Assembly (NCBI RefSeq): GCF_037327425.1
Contig: NZ_CP147846.1
Location: 4,960,001 to 5,024,000 of the forward strand
Length of the DNA: 64,000 nt
DNA from: Rhodococcus sovatensis
Lineage (GTDB): Bacteria > Actinomycetota > Actinomycetes > Mycobacteriales > Mycobacteriaceae
Direction: 5' to 3'
Shown here: positions 8,937-17,884 of the stretch, in pieces
Layout: every line of letters starts with the position of its first letter
Position numbering within the stretch: the stretch's first letter is position 1
The notes under the pieces: generated by a model
Told to the model about the DNA's origin: nothing
The model's database searches: none
Seen by the model: only the letters and a program-made list of their open reading frames with translations
Translations under genes and position numbers: made by a program

Positions 8937-9670
8937 ACCGCGAAACCGCCAACGTTCTGCTTCTGCTGGTCGGTGGGACGCTGATCAAGATCGCCGCCGA
9001 CGGCAGCTACGTTCGCTACGTCAAACCTGGTCTCCTGCCGTATCTGTTGGCCTCGGCCCTGGTCATCGTCGTTCTGGCGGTGGCCGCGATCGCCGCTGAT
9101 GTGCGTCGTGGACAGGCCGCCGATGACGGACATGCAGACGGGCACCGGCACAGCACCAGGCCTTATTGGATGCTGTTGGTGCCGGCAGCGGTGATCCTGT
9201 TCGTGGCGCCGCCCGCGATCGGGGTTTCATCGGTTGGGCCATCGACGGCGCAGCAAACAATGGCAGCGCCGGAGAAGTCGGCGTTTCCGCCACTCCCGGA
9301 CGGCGCCGCACCGGAACTATCGCTCCTCGATCTCATCGGACGGGCAGCCCGCGATTCGACCGGCAGTCTCGACGGCCGCGAGATCACCACCACCGGCTTC
9401 CTGGTCGCGACGAGTGACAATGCTGACAATGCTGACTTCGACCTGGCCCGGGTGCTGATCATTTGTTGTGCCGCCGACGCTCGCACCATCCGGGTCCACC
9501 TCGGCGGCAATCTCGGCGGGAATTTTGGCAGCATCCCCGACGGGACCTGGCTCTCGGTCACTGGGGTGGTGTTGCCAGGCTCAGCCGACGCCGAAACCAA
9601 CTACACACCGACCCTCACGGTCACGGACGTAGTGCGTATCCCTGCCCCGGCCAACACGTACGCGTACTGA
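8933..9670 (+). CDS. TIGR03943 (YcgQ-type) permease partner protein
   Basis: Membrane-anchored partner of the preceding permease, 245 residues. The start GTG at 8933 overlaps the upstream stop in GTGA; earlier in-frame codons lie deep inside the permease gene. Two or three N-terminal helices (about residues 5-60 and 75-95) flank a short His-rich loop, DDGHADGHRH. A C-terminal extracytoplasmic OB-like domain follows, with the family features LDGREITTTGFLV and LARVLIICCAADA; the Cys-Cys pair could bind metal. Families of this kind act together with PF03773 permeases; direct transport is not shown. Confidence 0.75.
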   Translation: MNRETANVLLLLVGGTLIKIAADGSYVRYVKPGLLPYLLASALVIVVLAVAAIAADVRRGQAADDGHADGHRHSTRPYWMLLVPAAVILFVAPPAIGVSSVGPSTAQQTMAAPEKSAFPPLPDGAAPELSLLDLIGRAARDSTGSLDGREITTTGFLVATSDNADNADFDLARVLIICCAADARTIRVHLGGNLGGNFGSIPDGTWLSVTGVVLPGSADAETNYTPTLTVTDVVRIPAPANTYAY

Positions 9671-9772
9671 TCTCGCACGTGCACGGTCGATGCCCCCAAC
9701 TAGTGCACCGACGAATACAGTTGTCGCAAAGACCCAATGAGGTAGTGCCCGATTTTCCGAGGAGTGATGACC

Positions 9773-10057
9773 ATGGCGTTTCCGATCATTGTTGCGAAGG
9801 TGGTATCGACGGTGGTGACAGGTGCTGTCGGCGTCGCTGCGTACAACGGGGCCAAGAAGTTGTACGACAATGCTCCCGTTCGCAAGGTTGCTGTCTCCGC
9901 GACCGAGGTCGGTCTGCGTGCAGCACGGAAAGCCGAAGTGCACGCAGAATCGGCACGTCTTGCGGTATCCGACGTCGTAGCCGAAGCGCGCGATCGACTG
10001 GGTGAAGAGGTACCCCCGCCGGTCGTGTCCGAGACCGGCCACGGACACTCACACTGA
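9773..10057 (+). CDS. PacL-like DUF1490 metallochaperone
   Basis: Small membrane-associated partner of a P-type ATPase, 94 residues. In mycobacteria, DUF1490 proteins (PacL1) stabilise and scaffold CtpC-type zinc exporters. The N-terminal ~25 residues are hydrophobic (VAKVVSTVVTGAVGVAAY), the middle is an alanine-rich helix, and the C-terminus ends in a metal-binding-looking HGHSH. I place the start at ATG 9773, 8 nt after a GAGGAG site; ATG 9767 or GTG 9764 in the same frame are possible. The CtpC-type ATPase begins 21 nt downstream, matching the conserved mycobacterial pacL-ctpC order. Confidence 0.8.
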   Translation: MAFPIIVAKVVSTVVTGAVGVAAYNGAKKLYDNAPVRKVAVSATEVGLRAARKAEVHAESARLAVSDVVAEARDRLGEEVPPPVVSETGHGHSH

Positions 10058-10077
10058 GCTCGGGCGTTCGCACCGAT

Positions 10078-12264
10078 ATGACGACGCTGACCGTGAGTGA
10101 CGTGCCTTCTCCGGAGCAGGTGGCCCTGCCGGACGGGTTCGAGATCCTCTCCGATGGCGCCGGACGTATCCGGTTGCGCGTCGATTGGCTCAGATCGAGC
10201 CCCGGTCGCGCAGTGGCTGTCGAAGATCACGTGGACAAGATCCGCGGAGTGCGTGCCGTACACGTATATCCGCGGACGGCGTCCGTCGTCGTCTGGTACT
10301 CGCGCACCCGCTTGAACCGCGCAGAGCTGTACGACGCGGTGAATGCCGGCCGTGCCACGGACTGGGCTCTTGTGCCCACGCGGAGCCCTCGTTCCGCCGA
10401 CGTCACCAACGGCGACGTGTTGCGCATGACCATAGGCGGCGCTGCGCTTGTCTTACTGGGCTTGCGCCGCTACGCATTCCGGCGACCCCCCATTCTGGGA
10501 CCGACCAGCCGCGTCGTCGCCACCGGAGCCACCATTTTCACCGGTTATCCCTTCCTTCGAGGCGCACTGCGTTCGTTGGCCGGAAACCGTTCCGCAGGTA
10601 CCGATGCCCTTGTCAGTGCAGCAACCGTGGCATCTCTCGTTCTCCGTGAGAACGTTGTGGCTCTGACAGTGTTGTGGCTGCTCAACATTGGCGAGTACTT
10701 GCAGGAGTTGACGCTCAAACGCACTCGCCGCGCGATTTCCGATCTGCTCACCGGGACCCAGGACACCGCGTGGATTCGGCTGCCCGACGGGTCCGAGATC
10801 TCGGTGGACATCGATCGTCTCGAGATCGGCGACGAGGTTGTCGTGCACGATCACGTCGGGGTTCCCGTCGATGGAACAGTCGTCGACGGTGATGCCGTGG
10901 TCGACCAGTCCGCGATCACCGGTGAAACACTCCCCGTTTCCATCGTTGCCGGTGACCGTATTCACGCCGGTTCGGTGGTGGTCCGCGGCCGCATCGTCGT
11001 CCGGGCATCCGCGGTCGGTCGTGACACCACCATCGGGCGCATCATTTCCCGCGTCGAGGAGGCGCAGGAAGACCGCGCACCGATTCAGACGGTCGGCGAG
11101 AACTTTTCACGTCGTTTCGTGCCCGCGTCGTTCATTCTGTCGGCGCTGACGCTCGTGGTCACTCGTGATGTCCGGCGGGCCATGACGATGCTGCTGGTTG
11201 CATGCCCGTGCGCGGTGGGTCTGTCGACACCGACCGCTATCAGTGCTGCCATCGGAAACGGTGCGCGCCGGGGCATTCTCATCAAGGGCGGTTCGCACCT
11301 CGAGCAGGCAGGGCGGGTCGATGCATTCGTCTTCGACAAGACTGGCACGTTGACCGTCGGGCGTCCGGTGGTCACCAATGTCGTTTCTTTCCAGGATGAT
11401 TGGGAGCCAGAGCAAGTGCTCGCGTATGCGGCGAGCTCGGAGATTCACTCACGGCATCCGTTGGCCGAAGCTGTGATTCGCAGTACCGAGGCACGACACA
11501 TCACCATTCCCCCGCACGAGGAGTGTGAGGTTCTCGTCGGTCTGGGGATGCGGACTGTTGCTGATGGACGGACGCTGCTGCTGGGCAGCCCATCGCTGCT
11601 ACGGAGTGAGCAAGTCGAGGTGTCGGAGAAGGCGGCGGAGTGGGTCTCGCGGCTGCAACGTGAAGCGGAAACGCCATTGTTGCTGGCGGTCGATGGGGTT
11701 CTTGTCGGGTTGATCAGTCTGCGGGACGAGGTGCGGTCCAACGCTTTGGCGGTACTGGAGGCGTTGCGTGCCGATGGTGTCGAACGGATCGTCATGCTCA
11801 CCGGGGATCATCCCGAGACCGCTGCCGCGGTGGCCGCCGAGCTCGGGATCGAGGAGTGGCGGGCCGAGGTGATGCCGGACGGCAAGCTCGAAGCCGTGCG
11901 TGAACTGCAGTCGGCGGGATACGTCGTTGCGATGGTCGGCGATGGAACCAACGATGCACCGGCCCTTGCGGTGGCGGACATCGGTATCGCGATGGGTCTT
12001 GCCGGCACCGATGTCGCTGTCGAGACGGCAGATGTCGCGCTCGCGAGCGATGATCTCGAACGCCTGCTCGATGTCCGCGACCTCGGGCGGCACTCGGTGT
12101 CGGTGATCCGGCAGAACTACGGAATGTCGATCGCAGTGAACGCGGTTGGACTGCTCGTCAGTGCGGGCGGTGCGCTGTCGCCGGTGTTGGCTGCGATCCT
12201 GCACAACGCGTCCTCGGTTGCGGTGGTCGGTAACAGTTCACGTCTGATCCGGTACCGCCTCTGA
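10078..12264 (+). CDS. CtpC-type metal-exporting P1B ATPase
   Basis: ATP-driven efflux pump for a divalent metal, probably zinc or manganese by analogy with mycobacterial CtpC. 728 residues. The N-terminus has an HMA-like region without a CxxC pair. Core motifs are complete: ITGETLPV (actuator), ACPCAVGLSTPT with the transmembrane CPC near residue 376, phosphorylation motif DKTGTLT near 420, HSRHPLAEA (nucleotide-binding HP), and GDGTNDAPAL near 621. The C-terminal helix reads HNASSVAVVGNSSRLIRY, characteristic of the CtpC/CtpV lineage. The preceding PacL gene is its expected partner. It converges with the CtpJ-like gene. Confidence 0.9.
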   Translation: MTTLTVSDVPSPEQVALPDGFEILSDGAGRIRLRVDWLRSSPGRAVAVEDHVDKIRGVRAVHVYPRTASVVVWYSRTRLNRAELYDAVNAGRATDWALVPTRSPRSADVTNGDVLRMTIGGAALVLLGLRRYAFRRPPILGPTSRVVATGATIFTGYPFLRGALRSLAGNRSAGTDALVSAATVASLVLRENVVALTVLWLLNIGEYLQELTLKRTRRAISDLLTGTQDTAWIRLPDGSEISVDIDRLEIGDEVVVHDHVGVPVDGTVVDGDAVVDQSAITGETLPVSIVAGDRIHAGSVVVRGRIVVRASAVGRDTTIGRIISRVEEAQEDRAPIQTVGENFSRRFVPASFILSALTLVVTRDVRRAMTMLLVACPCAVGLSTPTAISAAIGNGARRGILIKGGSHLEQAGRVDAFVFDKTGTLTVGRPVVTNVVSFQDDWEPEQVLAYAASSEIHSRHPLAEAVIRSTEARHITIPPHEECEVLVGLGMRTVADGRTLLLGSPSLLRSEQVEVSEKAAEWVSRLQREAETPLLLAVDGVLVGLISLRDEVRSNALAVLEALRADGVERIVMLTGDHPETAAAVAAELGIEEWRAEVMPDGKLEAVRELQSAGYVVAMVGDGTNDAPALAVADIGIAMGLAGTDVAVETADVALASDDLERLLDVRDLGRHSVSVIRQNYGMSIAVNAVGLLVSAGGALSPVLAAILHNASSVAVVGNSSRLIRYRL

Positions 12265-12277
12265 CCGGTCTGGGCCG

Positions 12278-12295
12278 GTCCGGACAGTACCGGAC
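12278..12295. terminator. Short hairpin between convergent ATPase genes
   Basis: Inverted repeat GTCCGG, 6-nt loop, CCGGAC, lying in the 30 nt between the convergent ctpC-like and ctpJ-like genes. There is no T-tract, so a bidirectional terminator role is only suggested by position. Confidence 0.35.
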
Positions 12296-14277
12296 TAGAC
12301 GGCGCCGTGCATCCGCCAGGCGCGGGAGGAAAGCAGACGCATCCCGTTGAGAGCGACGATGACAGTCGAGGTTTCGTGTCCTGCGACGCCGATGGGCAGG
12401 GGCAGAGTGCCGATCAGGTCCCACGCCACGAGGACGACGATGAACGTCGCAGCGATGACGAGGTTGGCGACCACAATTCGATGTGCTCGACGCGAGAGGT
12501 CGATGACCGACGCCAGTGCTCCGAGGTCGTCGCGTACAAGCACTGCGTCTGCGGTGTCGAGGGTGAGGTCGGAGCCCGTGCGTCCCATTGCGACACCGAT
12601 GTCGGCTGCTGCGAGGGCTGGGGCGTCGTTGACTCCGTCGCCCACTACGAGCACGCGGTGTGGTTGGCCTTCCCATCGTAGAGAGCCGAGTGCTTGTAGT
12701 TCGTTCACAGCGTTGGCTTTGCCGTCCGGTAGCAGTCCTGCCCGAACGTCGACAATTCCGGTCCGCTTGGCTGCGTCCTGTGCGGCCGAGCGGTTGTCGC
12801 CGGTGAGAAGGACAGTGGGATTTCCGGTGATGCGTTCGATATCGGCGACGGCCGACCGTGCGCCGGGTCGGACTGTATCCACCAAGCCGATGACGCCGAC
12901 GGGTCGGTGCTCGACCCAGACGAGGACTACCGTCATGCCCGCCGCTTCGTATTCGTCGGCAATTTGCTGGGTCGTCGAGTTCAATTCGGAGACACCGGGT
13001 TTTGTCACCGCAATTGCGCGACCGTCGATGTATGCGCTCACACCGGCGCCCGGTGTCGACTCGAATCCCGAGGCAACCGGCACCGAAATTCCGCGGATGC
13101 GGGCGTGGTCGACGATCGCCGCACCGATCGGGTGCTCGCTCCCCGTCTCCACCGCAGCGGCGATGCGAAGAACCTCGTCCTGGCTCAACTCGGTGACCGT
13201 GTCGACGCGATCGACCCGGGGTGTTCCTTCGGTGAGCGTGCCAGTCTTGTCGAACGCGACAAGATCGGTCAGACGGAGCTGTTCCAGCACTACAGCGGAC
13301 TTGATCAGGATGCCGTGGCGGCCGGCGGTGGCCATCGCAGCGAGTAGCGGCGGCATCGTGGCGAGAACGACCGCGCACGGTGACGCGACGATCATGAACG
13401 TCATCGCGCGCAGCAGAGCGGACTGCAGATCAGTGCCGAACAGCATCGGTATCGCGAACACCCCTGCAGTAGCGACCACGACGCCGGATGAGTAGTACTG
13501 CTCGACCTTCTCGATGAACAGTTGTTTTTTCGCTTTGGTCTCCGATGCACGTTCGACCATCGCCACGATCCGGGCAACCACCGTCTCGGAGGGGTCGACG
13601 TCGATGCGGACACGTACCGAGCCGGTGCCGTTGATGGTGCCGGCGAAGACGTCGTCGCCGACAGCCTTGAACACCGGGATCGACTCGCCGGTGATGGAGG
13701 ATTGGTCGATGTCGGAGTTGCCGTCGACGATGACGCCGTCGCCAGGAATGCGCTCACCTGGCCGGACGACGACGATGTCCTCGATGCGGAGATCGGCAGC
13801 ATCGACCTGACGCTCCTCACCGCTGGTGTCGATTGTCGTGGCAGTCTCGGGTGCGAGATCGAGCAGACCCCGGATCGAATCCGCGGTGCGCTTGGTCAGC
13901 ACAGCTTCCAGGGCGCCTGAGGTGGCGAAGATTACGATCAACAATGCGCCGTCGAAGATCTGGCCGATCGCTGCGGCACCGATCGCAGCAACGATCATCA
14001 GCAGGTCGACGTCGAGGGTCTTCTTCCTGAGCGCCTGCAGACCTTCGAGTGCCGATTGCCATCCGCCGACTGCGTAGCAGGCCAGATACAGCGCCCAGAA
14101 CAGCCACACCGGCGCGCCCGACAATTGCGCGGCGAGGCCGGCCAGGAACAGTGCTGAGGCCGCGAGCGCCCATCTGACCTCGGTGACTGCCAGCAGAGAG
14201 GCCCGGGTGACGCCGAGTGCGGCTCGCTGTTCTCTGGGCCCGGATCTTGTGTCAGCGGACGTGGTGTTGATGGTCAT
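12295..14277 (-). CDS. ctpJ: CtpJ/NmtA-type P1B-4 ATPase (cobalt/nickel exporter)
   Basis: Heavy-metal efflux ATPase of 660 residues. It has no N-terminal metal-binding domain and only six predicted helices, as in P1B-4 pumps. The membrane metal site is SPC (residues 299-301) in FMIVASPCAVVLATMPPLL, and the last helix has GHETSTVIVALNGMRLL, the P1B-4 signature. DKTGTLTEG (343), HPIGAAIV and GDGVNDAPAL complete the catalytic core. P1B-4 members export Co2+, Ni2+ or Fe2+. The start is at 14277 behind GGAAAG; the 14313 ATG would overlap the promoter. Divergent from an NmtR orthologue, exactly as nmtR-ctpJ in M. tuberculosis, so Ni/Co-induced derepression is expected. Confidence 0.88.
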   Translation of the reverse strand: MTINTTSADTRSGPREQRAALGVTRASLLAVTEVRWALAASALFLAGLAAQLSGAPVWLFWALYLACYAVGGWQSALEGLQALRKKTLDVDLLMIVAAIGAAAIGQIFDGALLIVIFATSGALEAVLTKRTADSIRGLLDLAPETATTIDTSGEERQVDAADLRIEDIVVVRPGERIPGDGVIVDGNSDIDQSSITGESIPVFKAVGDDVFAGTINGTGSVRVRIDVDPSETVVARIVAMVERASETKAKKQLFIEKVEQYYSSGVVVATAGVFAIPMLFGTDLQSALLRAMTFMIVASPCAVVLATMPPLLAAMATAGRHGILIKSAVVLEQLRLTDLVAFDKTGTLTEGTPRVDRVDTVTELSQDEVLRIAAAVETGSEHPIGAAIVDHARIRGISVPVASGFESTPGAGVSAYIDGRAIAVTKPGVSELNSTTQQIADEYEAAGMTVVLVWVEHRPVGVIGLVDTVRPGARSAVADIERITGNPTVLLTGDNRSAAQDAAKRTGIVDVRAGLLPDGKANAVNELQALGSLRWEGQPHRVLVVGDGVNDAPALAAADIGVAMGRTGSDLTLDTADAVLVRDDLGALASVIDLSRRAHRIVVANLVIAATFIVVLVAWDLIGTLPLPIGVAGHETSTVIVALNGMRLLSSRAWRMHGAV

Positions 14278-14336
14278 GGGGCACTTTCCGTGGAGATAGG
14301 TGGTTCTGGCCAAGATACAGGATTACATGAAGACCT

Positions 14337-14352
14337 TTACATGTGTACATAA
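14337..14352. promoter_or_regulatory. Candidate NmtR operator
   Basis: Imperfect 16-bp palindrome TTACATGTGTACATAA in the AT-rich divergent promoter between the ATPase and nmtR. It is 15 nt upstream of the nmtR start. Imperfect AT-rich palindromes here are typical of ArsR/SmtB family operators; binding is inferred. Confidence 0.55.
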
Positions 14353-14366
14353 ACTATAGTTGTCAC

Positions 14367-14720
14367 ATGGGTCACGGGGTCGAAGGGCGGAGCGCTCCGC
14401 CCGCGCAACTGGACGCCGAATCTGCAGCAACGGTGGCTGCCACGCTTCAGGCGCTGGCCACACCGAGTCGCTTGCGCATTCTTACCCAGCTACGGCAGGG
14501 TCCGAGTGGGGTCAACGACCTCGCAGCCGCGGTGGAGATGGAGCAATCCGCAGTCTCGCACCAGCTTCGACTGTTGCGGGCGATGGGTTTGGTCACCGGC
14601 GCTCGATCGGGCCGAAGCGTCATCTACCGGCTCTACGACAACCACGTCGCACTTCTGCTCGACGAAGCGGTCTATCACATCGAACACCTCGGATTGTCAG
14701 CTGACGTCGACTCGGCGTGA
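14367..14720 (+). CDS. nmtR: NmtR-type nickel/cobalt-sensing ArsR/SmtB repressor
   Basis: Metal-sensing repressor of 117 residues. The start at ATG 14367 gives MGHGVEGR, the same N-terminus as M. tuberculosis NmtR, in which the N-terminal Gly-His contributes nickel ligands; the longer ATG at 14343 is rejected because it would bury that motif. The winged helix is MEQSAVSHQLRLLRAMGLV with wing ARSGRSVIYRLYD. The alpha5 site has DNHVALLLDEAVYHIEHL, matching the NmtR metal ligands. It is divergent from the CtpJ-type exporter that it should control. Confidence 0.92.
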   Translation: MGHGVEGRSAPPAQLDAESAATVAATLQALATPSRLRILTQLRQGPSGVNDLAAAVEMEQSAVSHQLRLLRAMGLVTGARSGRSVIYRLYDNHVALLLDEAVYHIEHLGLSADVDSA

Positions 14721-14793
14721 GGAGTAGCGCTGGTCTGACCGGCGCCGTTGCGGGGTCTGATTTGTGTTCACAAAACAACCCCTTTACAGTCTG

Positions 14794-14812
14794 TTCGACA
14801 ACGATTGTCGAA
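14794..14812. promoter_or_regulatory. Fur/Zur-like palindrome before the ABC importer operon
   Basis: Perfect inverted repeat: TTCGACAA, 3-nt CGA, TTGTCGAA, centred on one base pair as in Fur-family boxes, and with an AACGATT centre reminiscent of actinobacterial Zur boxes. It lies 43 nt upstream of the first gene of the importer operon. Which metalloregulator binds it is unknown; Zur or a nickel-responsive Fur homologue is inferred. Confidence 0.6.
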
Positions 14813-14855
14813 ATCACTGCCATTAGTCGTCGCACTATCAAGTCCGGGAGCCCCC

Positions 14856-15611
14856 TTGCTCGTCGTCGATCAGTTGTGTGTCGACGCAGGCCGAACCCGC
14901 ATCGTCGACGAAGTCTCGTTCGAGATCGCCGCCGGTCAGCGCGTCGGTCTTCTCGGTGCGTCGGGCTCGGGCAAATCGCTGACCGCGTCGGCGATCATCG
15001 GGCATCTGCCCCCGGGCATCACCTCCACCGGCGGCATCACCATCAACGGTCACGATGTCGCGGGGATTGCAACGCCGCGCCGCCACCGCGCCGCGCGGCC
15101 CGCCATGGTTTTTCAGGACTCTGCGACAGCGCTGAATCCGATGGTCACCGTCGGCGCGCAGCTCAGCGCGCCTGCTCGGTCGTCGAAGTCCGACGTCGCG
15201 GATCTACTCGAGCAGGTCGGGTTCCGCGAGCCAGGCTGCATACTCGGCTCGCACCCGCTCGAGCTGTCGGGTGGGCAACGTCAACGCGTCTGTATCGCAC
15301 TGGCCATCGCGTGCCGCAGCCCGCTGCTGGTCGCCGACGAGCCGACCACAGCCCTCGACGTCGTTACGCAGGCACGGGTGCTCGACGCCTTGAAGGCAGT
15401 CGACGGCGCCATGCTCTTCATCACCCACGATGTAGCGGTCGCATCGCAGCTGTGCGATCGGCTGATCGTCATGGAACGCGGACGCATCGTCGAACAGGGC
15501 GTGACCGCCGACATCGTCGAGCGTCCGACAGCCGAACTGACGAAAGCACTCGTAGCCCGCGCTCATGCCGCCGACCCGTTGCGCGCGCTATCCGAGAGCC
15601 TCAGTCGATGA
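14856..15611 (+). CDS. ABC transporter ATPase 1 (NikD/DppD-like)
   Basis: First ATPase of a nickel/oligopeptide-type importer (251 residues). Walker A is GASGSGKS, the signature LSGGQRQRV, Walker B LLVADEPTTALD and switch His FITHD. The start is taken as TTG 14856 behind GGGAG because homology begins there; the longer in-frame ATG at 14748 adds ~36 residues of non-family sequence spanning the palindrome. The family's C-terminal oligopeptide/dipeptide cassette is short here. It overlaps the second ATPase by 4 nt (ATGA). Works with the membrane permease and lipoprotein encoded downstream. Confidence 0.88.
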   Translation: MLVVDQLCVDAGRTRIVDEVSFEIAAGQRVGLLGASGSGKSLTASAIIGHLPPGITSTGGITINGHDVAGIATPRRHRAARPAMVFQDSATALNPMVTVGAQLSAPARSSKSDVADLLEQVGFREPGCILGSHPLELSGGQRQRVCIALAIACRSPLLVADEPTTALDVVTQARVLDALKAVDGAMLFITHDVAVASQLCDRLIVMERGRIVEQGVTADIVERPTAELTKALVARAHAADPLRALSESLSR

Positions 15612-16369
15612 GCCTGGTGGCATCCGGTGTGACCCGGCACTACCTTCGGCACCGCAAGAGCCACACTGCACTGAGCGGTATCGATCTCGACATCGCTCCC
15701 GGTGCACGCATGGCTCTCGTGGGGGAATCGGGTTCGGGAAAGACCACGCTACTGAAAACGCTTCTGGCGCTGGACCGGCCGGATTCGGGCACTGTCACAC
15801 TCGACGGCACCCCCGTCGCCCCGGGATCGGCACGCTCGCTCAGGTGGTTTCGCCGACGCGTGCAGTACATCCCGCAGGACCCGGCCACCTCACTCGACCC
15901 CAGGAAGAGCGTCGTCGACCTCGTCGCGACACCACTGCGGCTCCTCGGCTCCGAGGGCGACCATCGTGCGCTCGCTCGAAATGCCCTCGCCGCCGTGGGT
16001 TTGAACGAACGCTTTCTGCAGCGACGGCCCTCGGAGCTGTCGGGTGGTCAGAATCAGCGAGTGGCCATCGCTCGTGCAGTTGCGTGCGAGCCCGAATACT
16101 TACTGGCGGACGAGCCAGTGAGCGGGCTCGACCTGGACCTACGCGAGCAAGTCCTCGACGTGCTGGGCGAGCTGTCCACGCGCACATCGACGGCTTTGCT
16201 CGTGGTCTCCCACGACCTCTCGGTTGCTGCGCGGTTGTGTAGCGACATCTCGGTGATGTGCGACGGCTCGATCGTCGAATCCGGTTCTATCGCAGCCGTT
16301 CTCACCAACCCTTCCCATCCACACACGCGCGCATTGCTCGACGCAGTGCCCCGCTTGCGATCAAACTAG
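15608..16369 (+). CDS. ABC transporter ATPase 2 (NikE/DppF-like)
   Basis: Second, non-identical ATPase of the importer, 253 residues, starting ATG 15608 in overlap with the previous stop. Walker A GESGSGKTTLLK, Q-loop YIPQDPATSLDPR, signature LSGGQNQRV, Walker B LLADEPVSGLD, and switch VVSHDLSVAARL. It ends with the PSHPHTRALLDAVP motif characteristic of the Opp/Dpp/Nik family. The pair powers uptake through the fused permease encoded two genes downstream. Confidence 0.9.
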   Translation: MSLVASGVTRHYLRHRKSHTALSGIDLDIAPGARMALVGESGSGKTTLLKTLLALDRPDSGTVTLDGTPVAPGSARSLRWFRRRVQYIPQDPATSLDPRKSVVDLVATPLRLLGSEGDHRALARNALAAVGLNERFLQRRPSELSGGQNQRVAIARAVACEPEYLLADEPVSGLDLDLREQVLDVLGELSTRTSTALLVVSHDLSVAARLCSDISVMCDGSIVESGSIAAVLTNPSHPHTRALLDAVPRLRSN

Positions 16370-16383
16370 TCACAGGAGAACGC

Positions 16384-17880
16384 ATGTCCGTCAGAACGAT
16401 CCGCGCTGCACGACTCGGCGCAGTCGGCGCCGTTGGTGTACTCGCACTCACGAGCTGCTTTTCCTCGCCTGCCAGCAATGACGATGCCAGCGGTGAGCGC
16501 GCCCGAGTGGCGATGCTGCAGCCGCCTCGCTCCGGCCTCTCGCAGTTCAGCGACGATGCGTTCAAACTCTCTCGCTGGTCGACCGCCGAGACGCTGATCA
16601 CTCTCGACGACCTGGGCGAGGCGCAACCGGGCCTTGCCACCGACTGGGAGCGCACCGACGATTTCACGTGGAGCTTCGACGTTCGCCCGGACGTGATGTT
16701 CCACAATGGCGCATCTCTCGACGCGGACGCTGTGGTCACCGCCCTGACGGCGGCGACGCAGGCCGCCCCGAAGCCTCGCATCCTCGACGGCGTCGAGATG
16801 ACGGTTGCCGCCGAGGACAGCGATACCGTCACTGTCACAACTGAATTGGTCGACCCGCTCCTGCCGCAGCGGCTGTCGAGCCCTCAGCTGGCAATCCTCG
16901 CGCCGGTCGCGTACGAGGGAGATGGACCCGTGAGTCCGATCGGCAACGGCACCGGTCCATTCGTGCTCACCAGTGTCGACGGAACCTCCAGCGCCGCTCT
17001 GGATCGCAACGAGGACTACTGGGGCGAGAAGGCGAAACTCGCCGGCTTCGATGTCGACTTCGTGCCGGATGGCACAGCGCGTGCCGCGTCGCTGCGCAAC
17101 GGCACAGCCGACGTCGTGGAGGCAATTCCGGTGGGCCAGGCATCGCTCGTCGACCAAGAACTCGTGCACGAGGTCCCGATGCCGCGGACCAACACGCTCT
17201 ATCTGAATACTGCGAACGGCGTCTTCGCCGATCCCGCCATGCGCGCGGCGGCCCGTGAATCCATCGACAAGGACCGCCTGGTCGAGCAGGTCTACGAGGG
17301 CCGCGCCGACGCGGCCAACGGCTTACTCGGACCTGCACTTCCGTGGGCAGCCGAACGCCCTGAGCGAACCGAGACGCCGGCGGGTGACGCCAATGGAAAG
17401 CGGATCACCCTCGCCACGTTCACCGACCGCGCCGAGCTTCCCGAGGTAGCAGTCCTACTGCAGCAGGAACTCGAAGCCAAGGGCTTCGTCGTCGAGCAGG
17501 TGGTGCGCGAGTACCAGTTCATCGAAACAGACGCTCTCGAAGGTCGTTTCGACGCATTCATTCTCTCCCGCGCGACCGTCCTCGACTCCGGTGACCCGGT
17601 GTCGTACATGTACTCCGACTTCGCGTGTGAGGGTTCGTTCAACATCTCACAATTCTGCGACCCGCAGGTCGACGCAGCTTTAGCTGCCGCGTCGGCCACT
17701 GACCCCGGTGCCGACCGTCGGACTGCGATTCTCGAAGCGGAACGGCTCATCCTCGAAAAGGATGCGGCGATCCCGATGCTGCACGAACGCGTCATCCAGG
17801 GTGAATCGGCGCGGACCGTCGATGCTGCGCGCGATCCACGCGAGCGCACTCTGATCACCAGCCAGACCACGTTCGAGTAA
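16384..17880 (+). CDS. Nickel/oligopeptide-type substrate-binding lipoprotein
   Basis: Extracytoplasmic SBP_bac_5 protein of 498 residues, anchored to the membrane as a lipoprotein: the signal ends in the lipobox LTSC near residue 26. Start ATG 16384 follows an AGGAG site. Family features are WERTDDFTWSFDVRPDVMFHNG, IGNGTGPFVL and ALDRNEDYWG. It captures the substrate for the permease; peptides, nickel or a metallophore complex are all compatible with the family. The metal-gene context and the palindrome upstream favour a metal or metal-chelate. Its position inside an ATPase-ATPase-SBP-permease-MFS operon is clear, with 14 nt from the preceding gene. Confidence 0.88.
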   Translation: MSVRTIRAARLGAVGAVGVLALTSCFSSPASNDDASGERARVAMLQPPRSGLSQFSDDAFKLSRWSTAETLITLDDLGEAQPGLATDWERTDDFTWSFDVRPDVMFHNGASLDADAVVTALTAATQAAPKPRILDGVEMTVAAEDSDTVTVTTELVDPLLPQRLSSPQLAILAPVAYEGDGPVSPIGNGTGPFVLTSVDGTSSAALDRNEDYWGEKAKLAGFDVDFVPDGTARAASLRNGTADVVEAIPVGQASLVDQELVHEVPMPRTNTLYLNTANGVFADPAMRAAARESIDKDRLVEQVYEGRADAANGLLGPALPWAAERPERTETPAGDANGKRITLATFTDRAELPEVAVLLQQELEAKGFVVEQVVREYQFIETDALEGRFDAFILSRATVLDSGDPVSYMYSDFACEGSFNISQFCDPQVDAALAAASATDPGADRRTAILEAERLILEKDAAIPMLHERVIQGESARTVDAARDPRERTLITSQTTFE

Positions 17881-17884
17881 CGAC

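Noticed and set aside
14343..14366. Upstream ATG as nmtR start
   Set aside because: It would add eight residues before the conserved MGHGVEGR metal-binding N-terminus and overlaps the operator.
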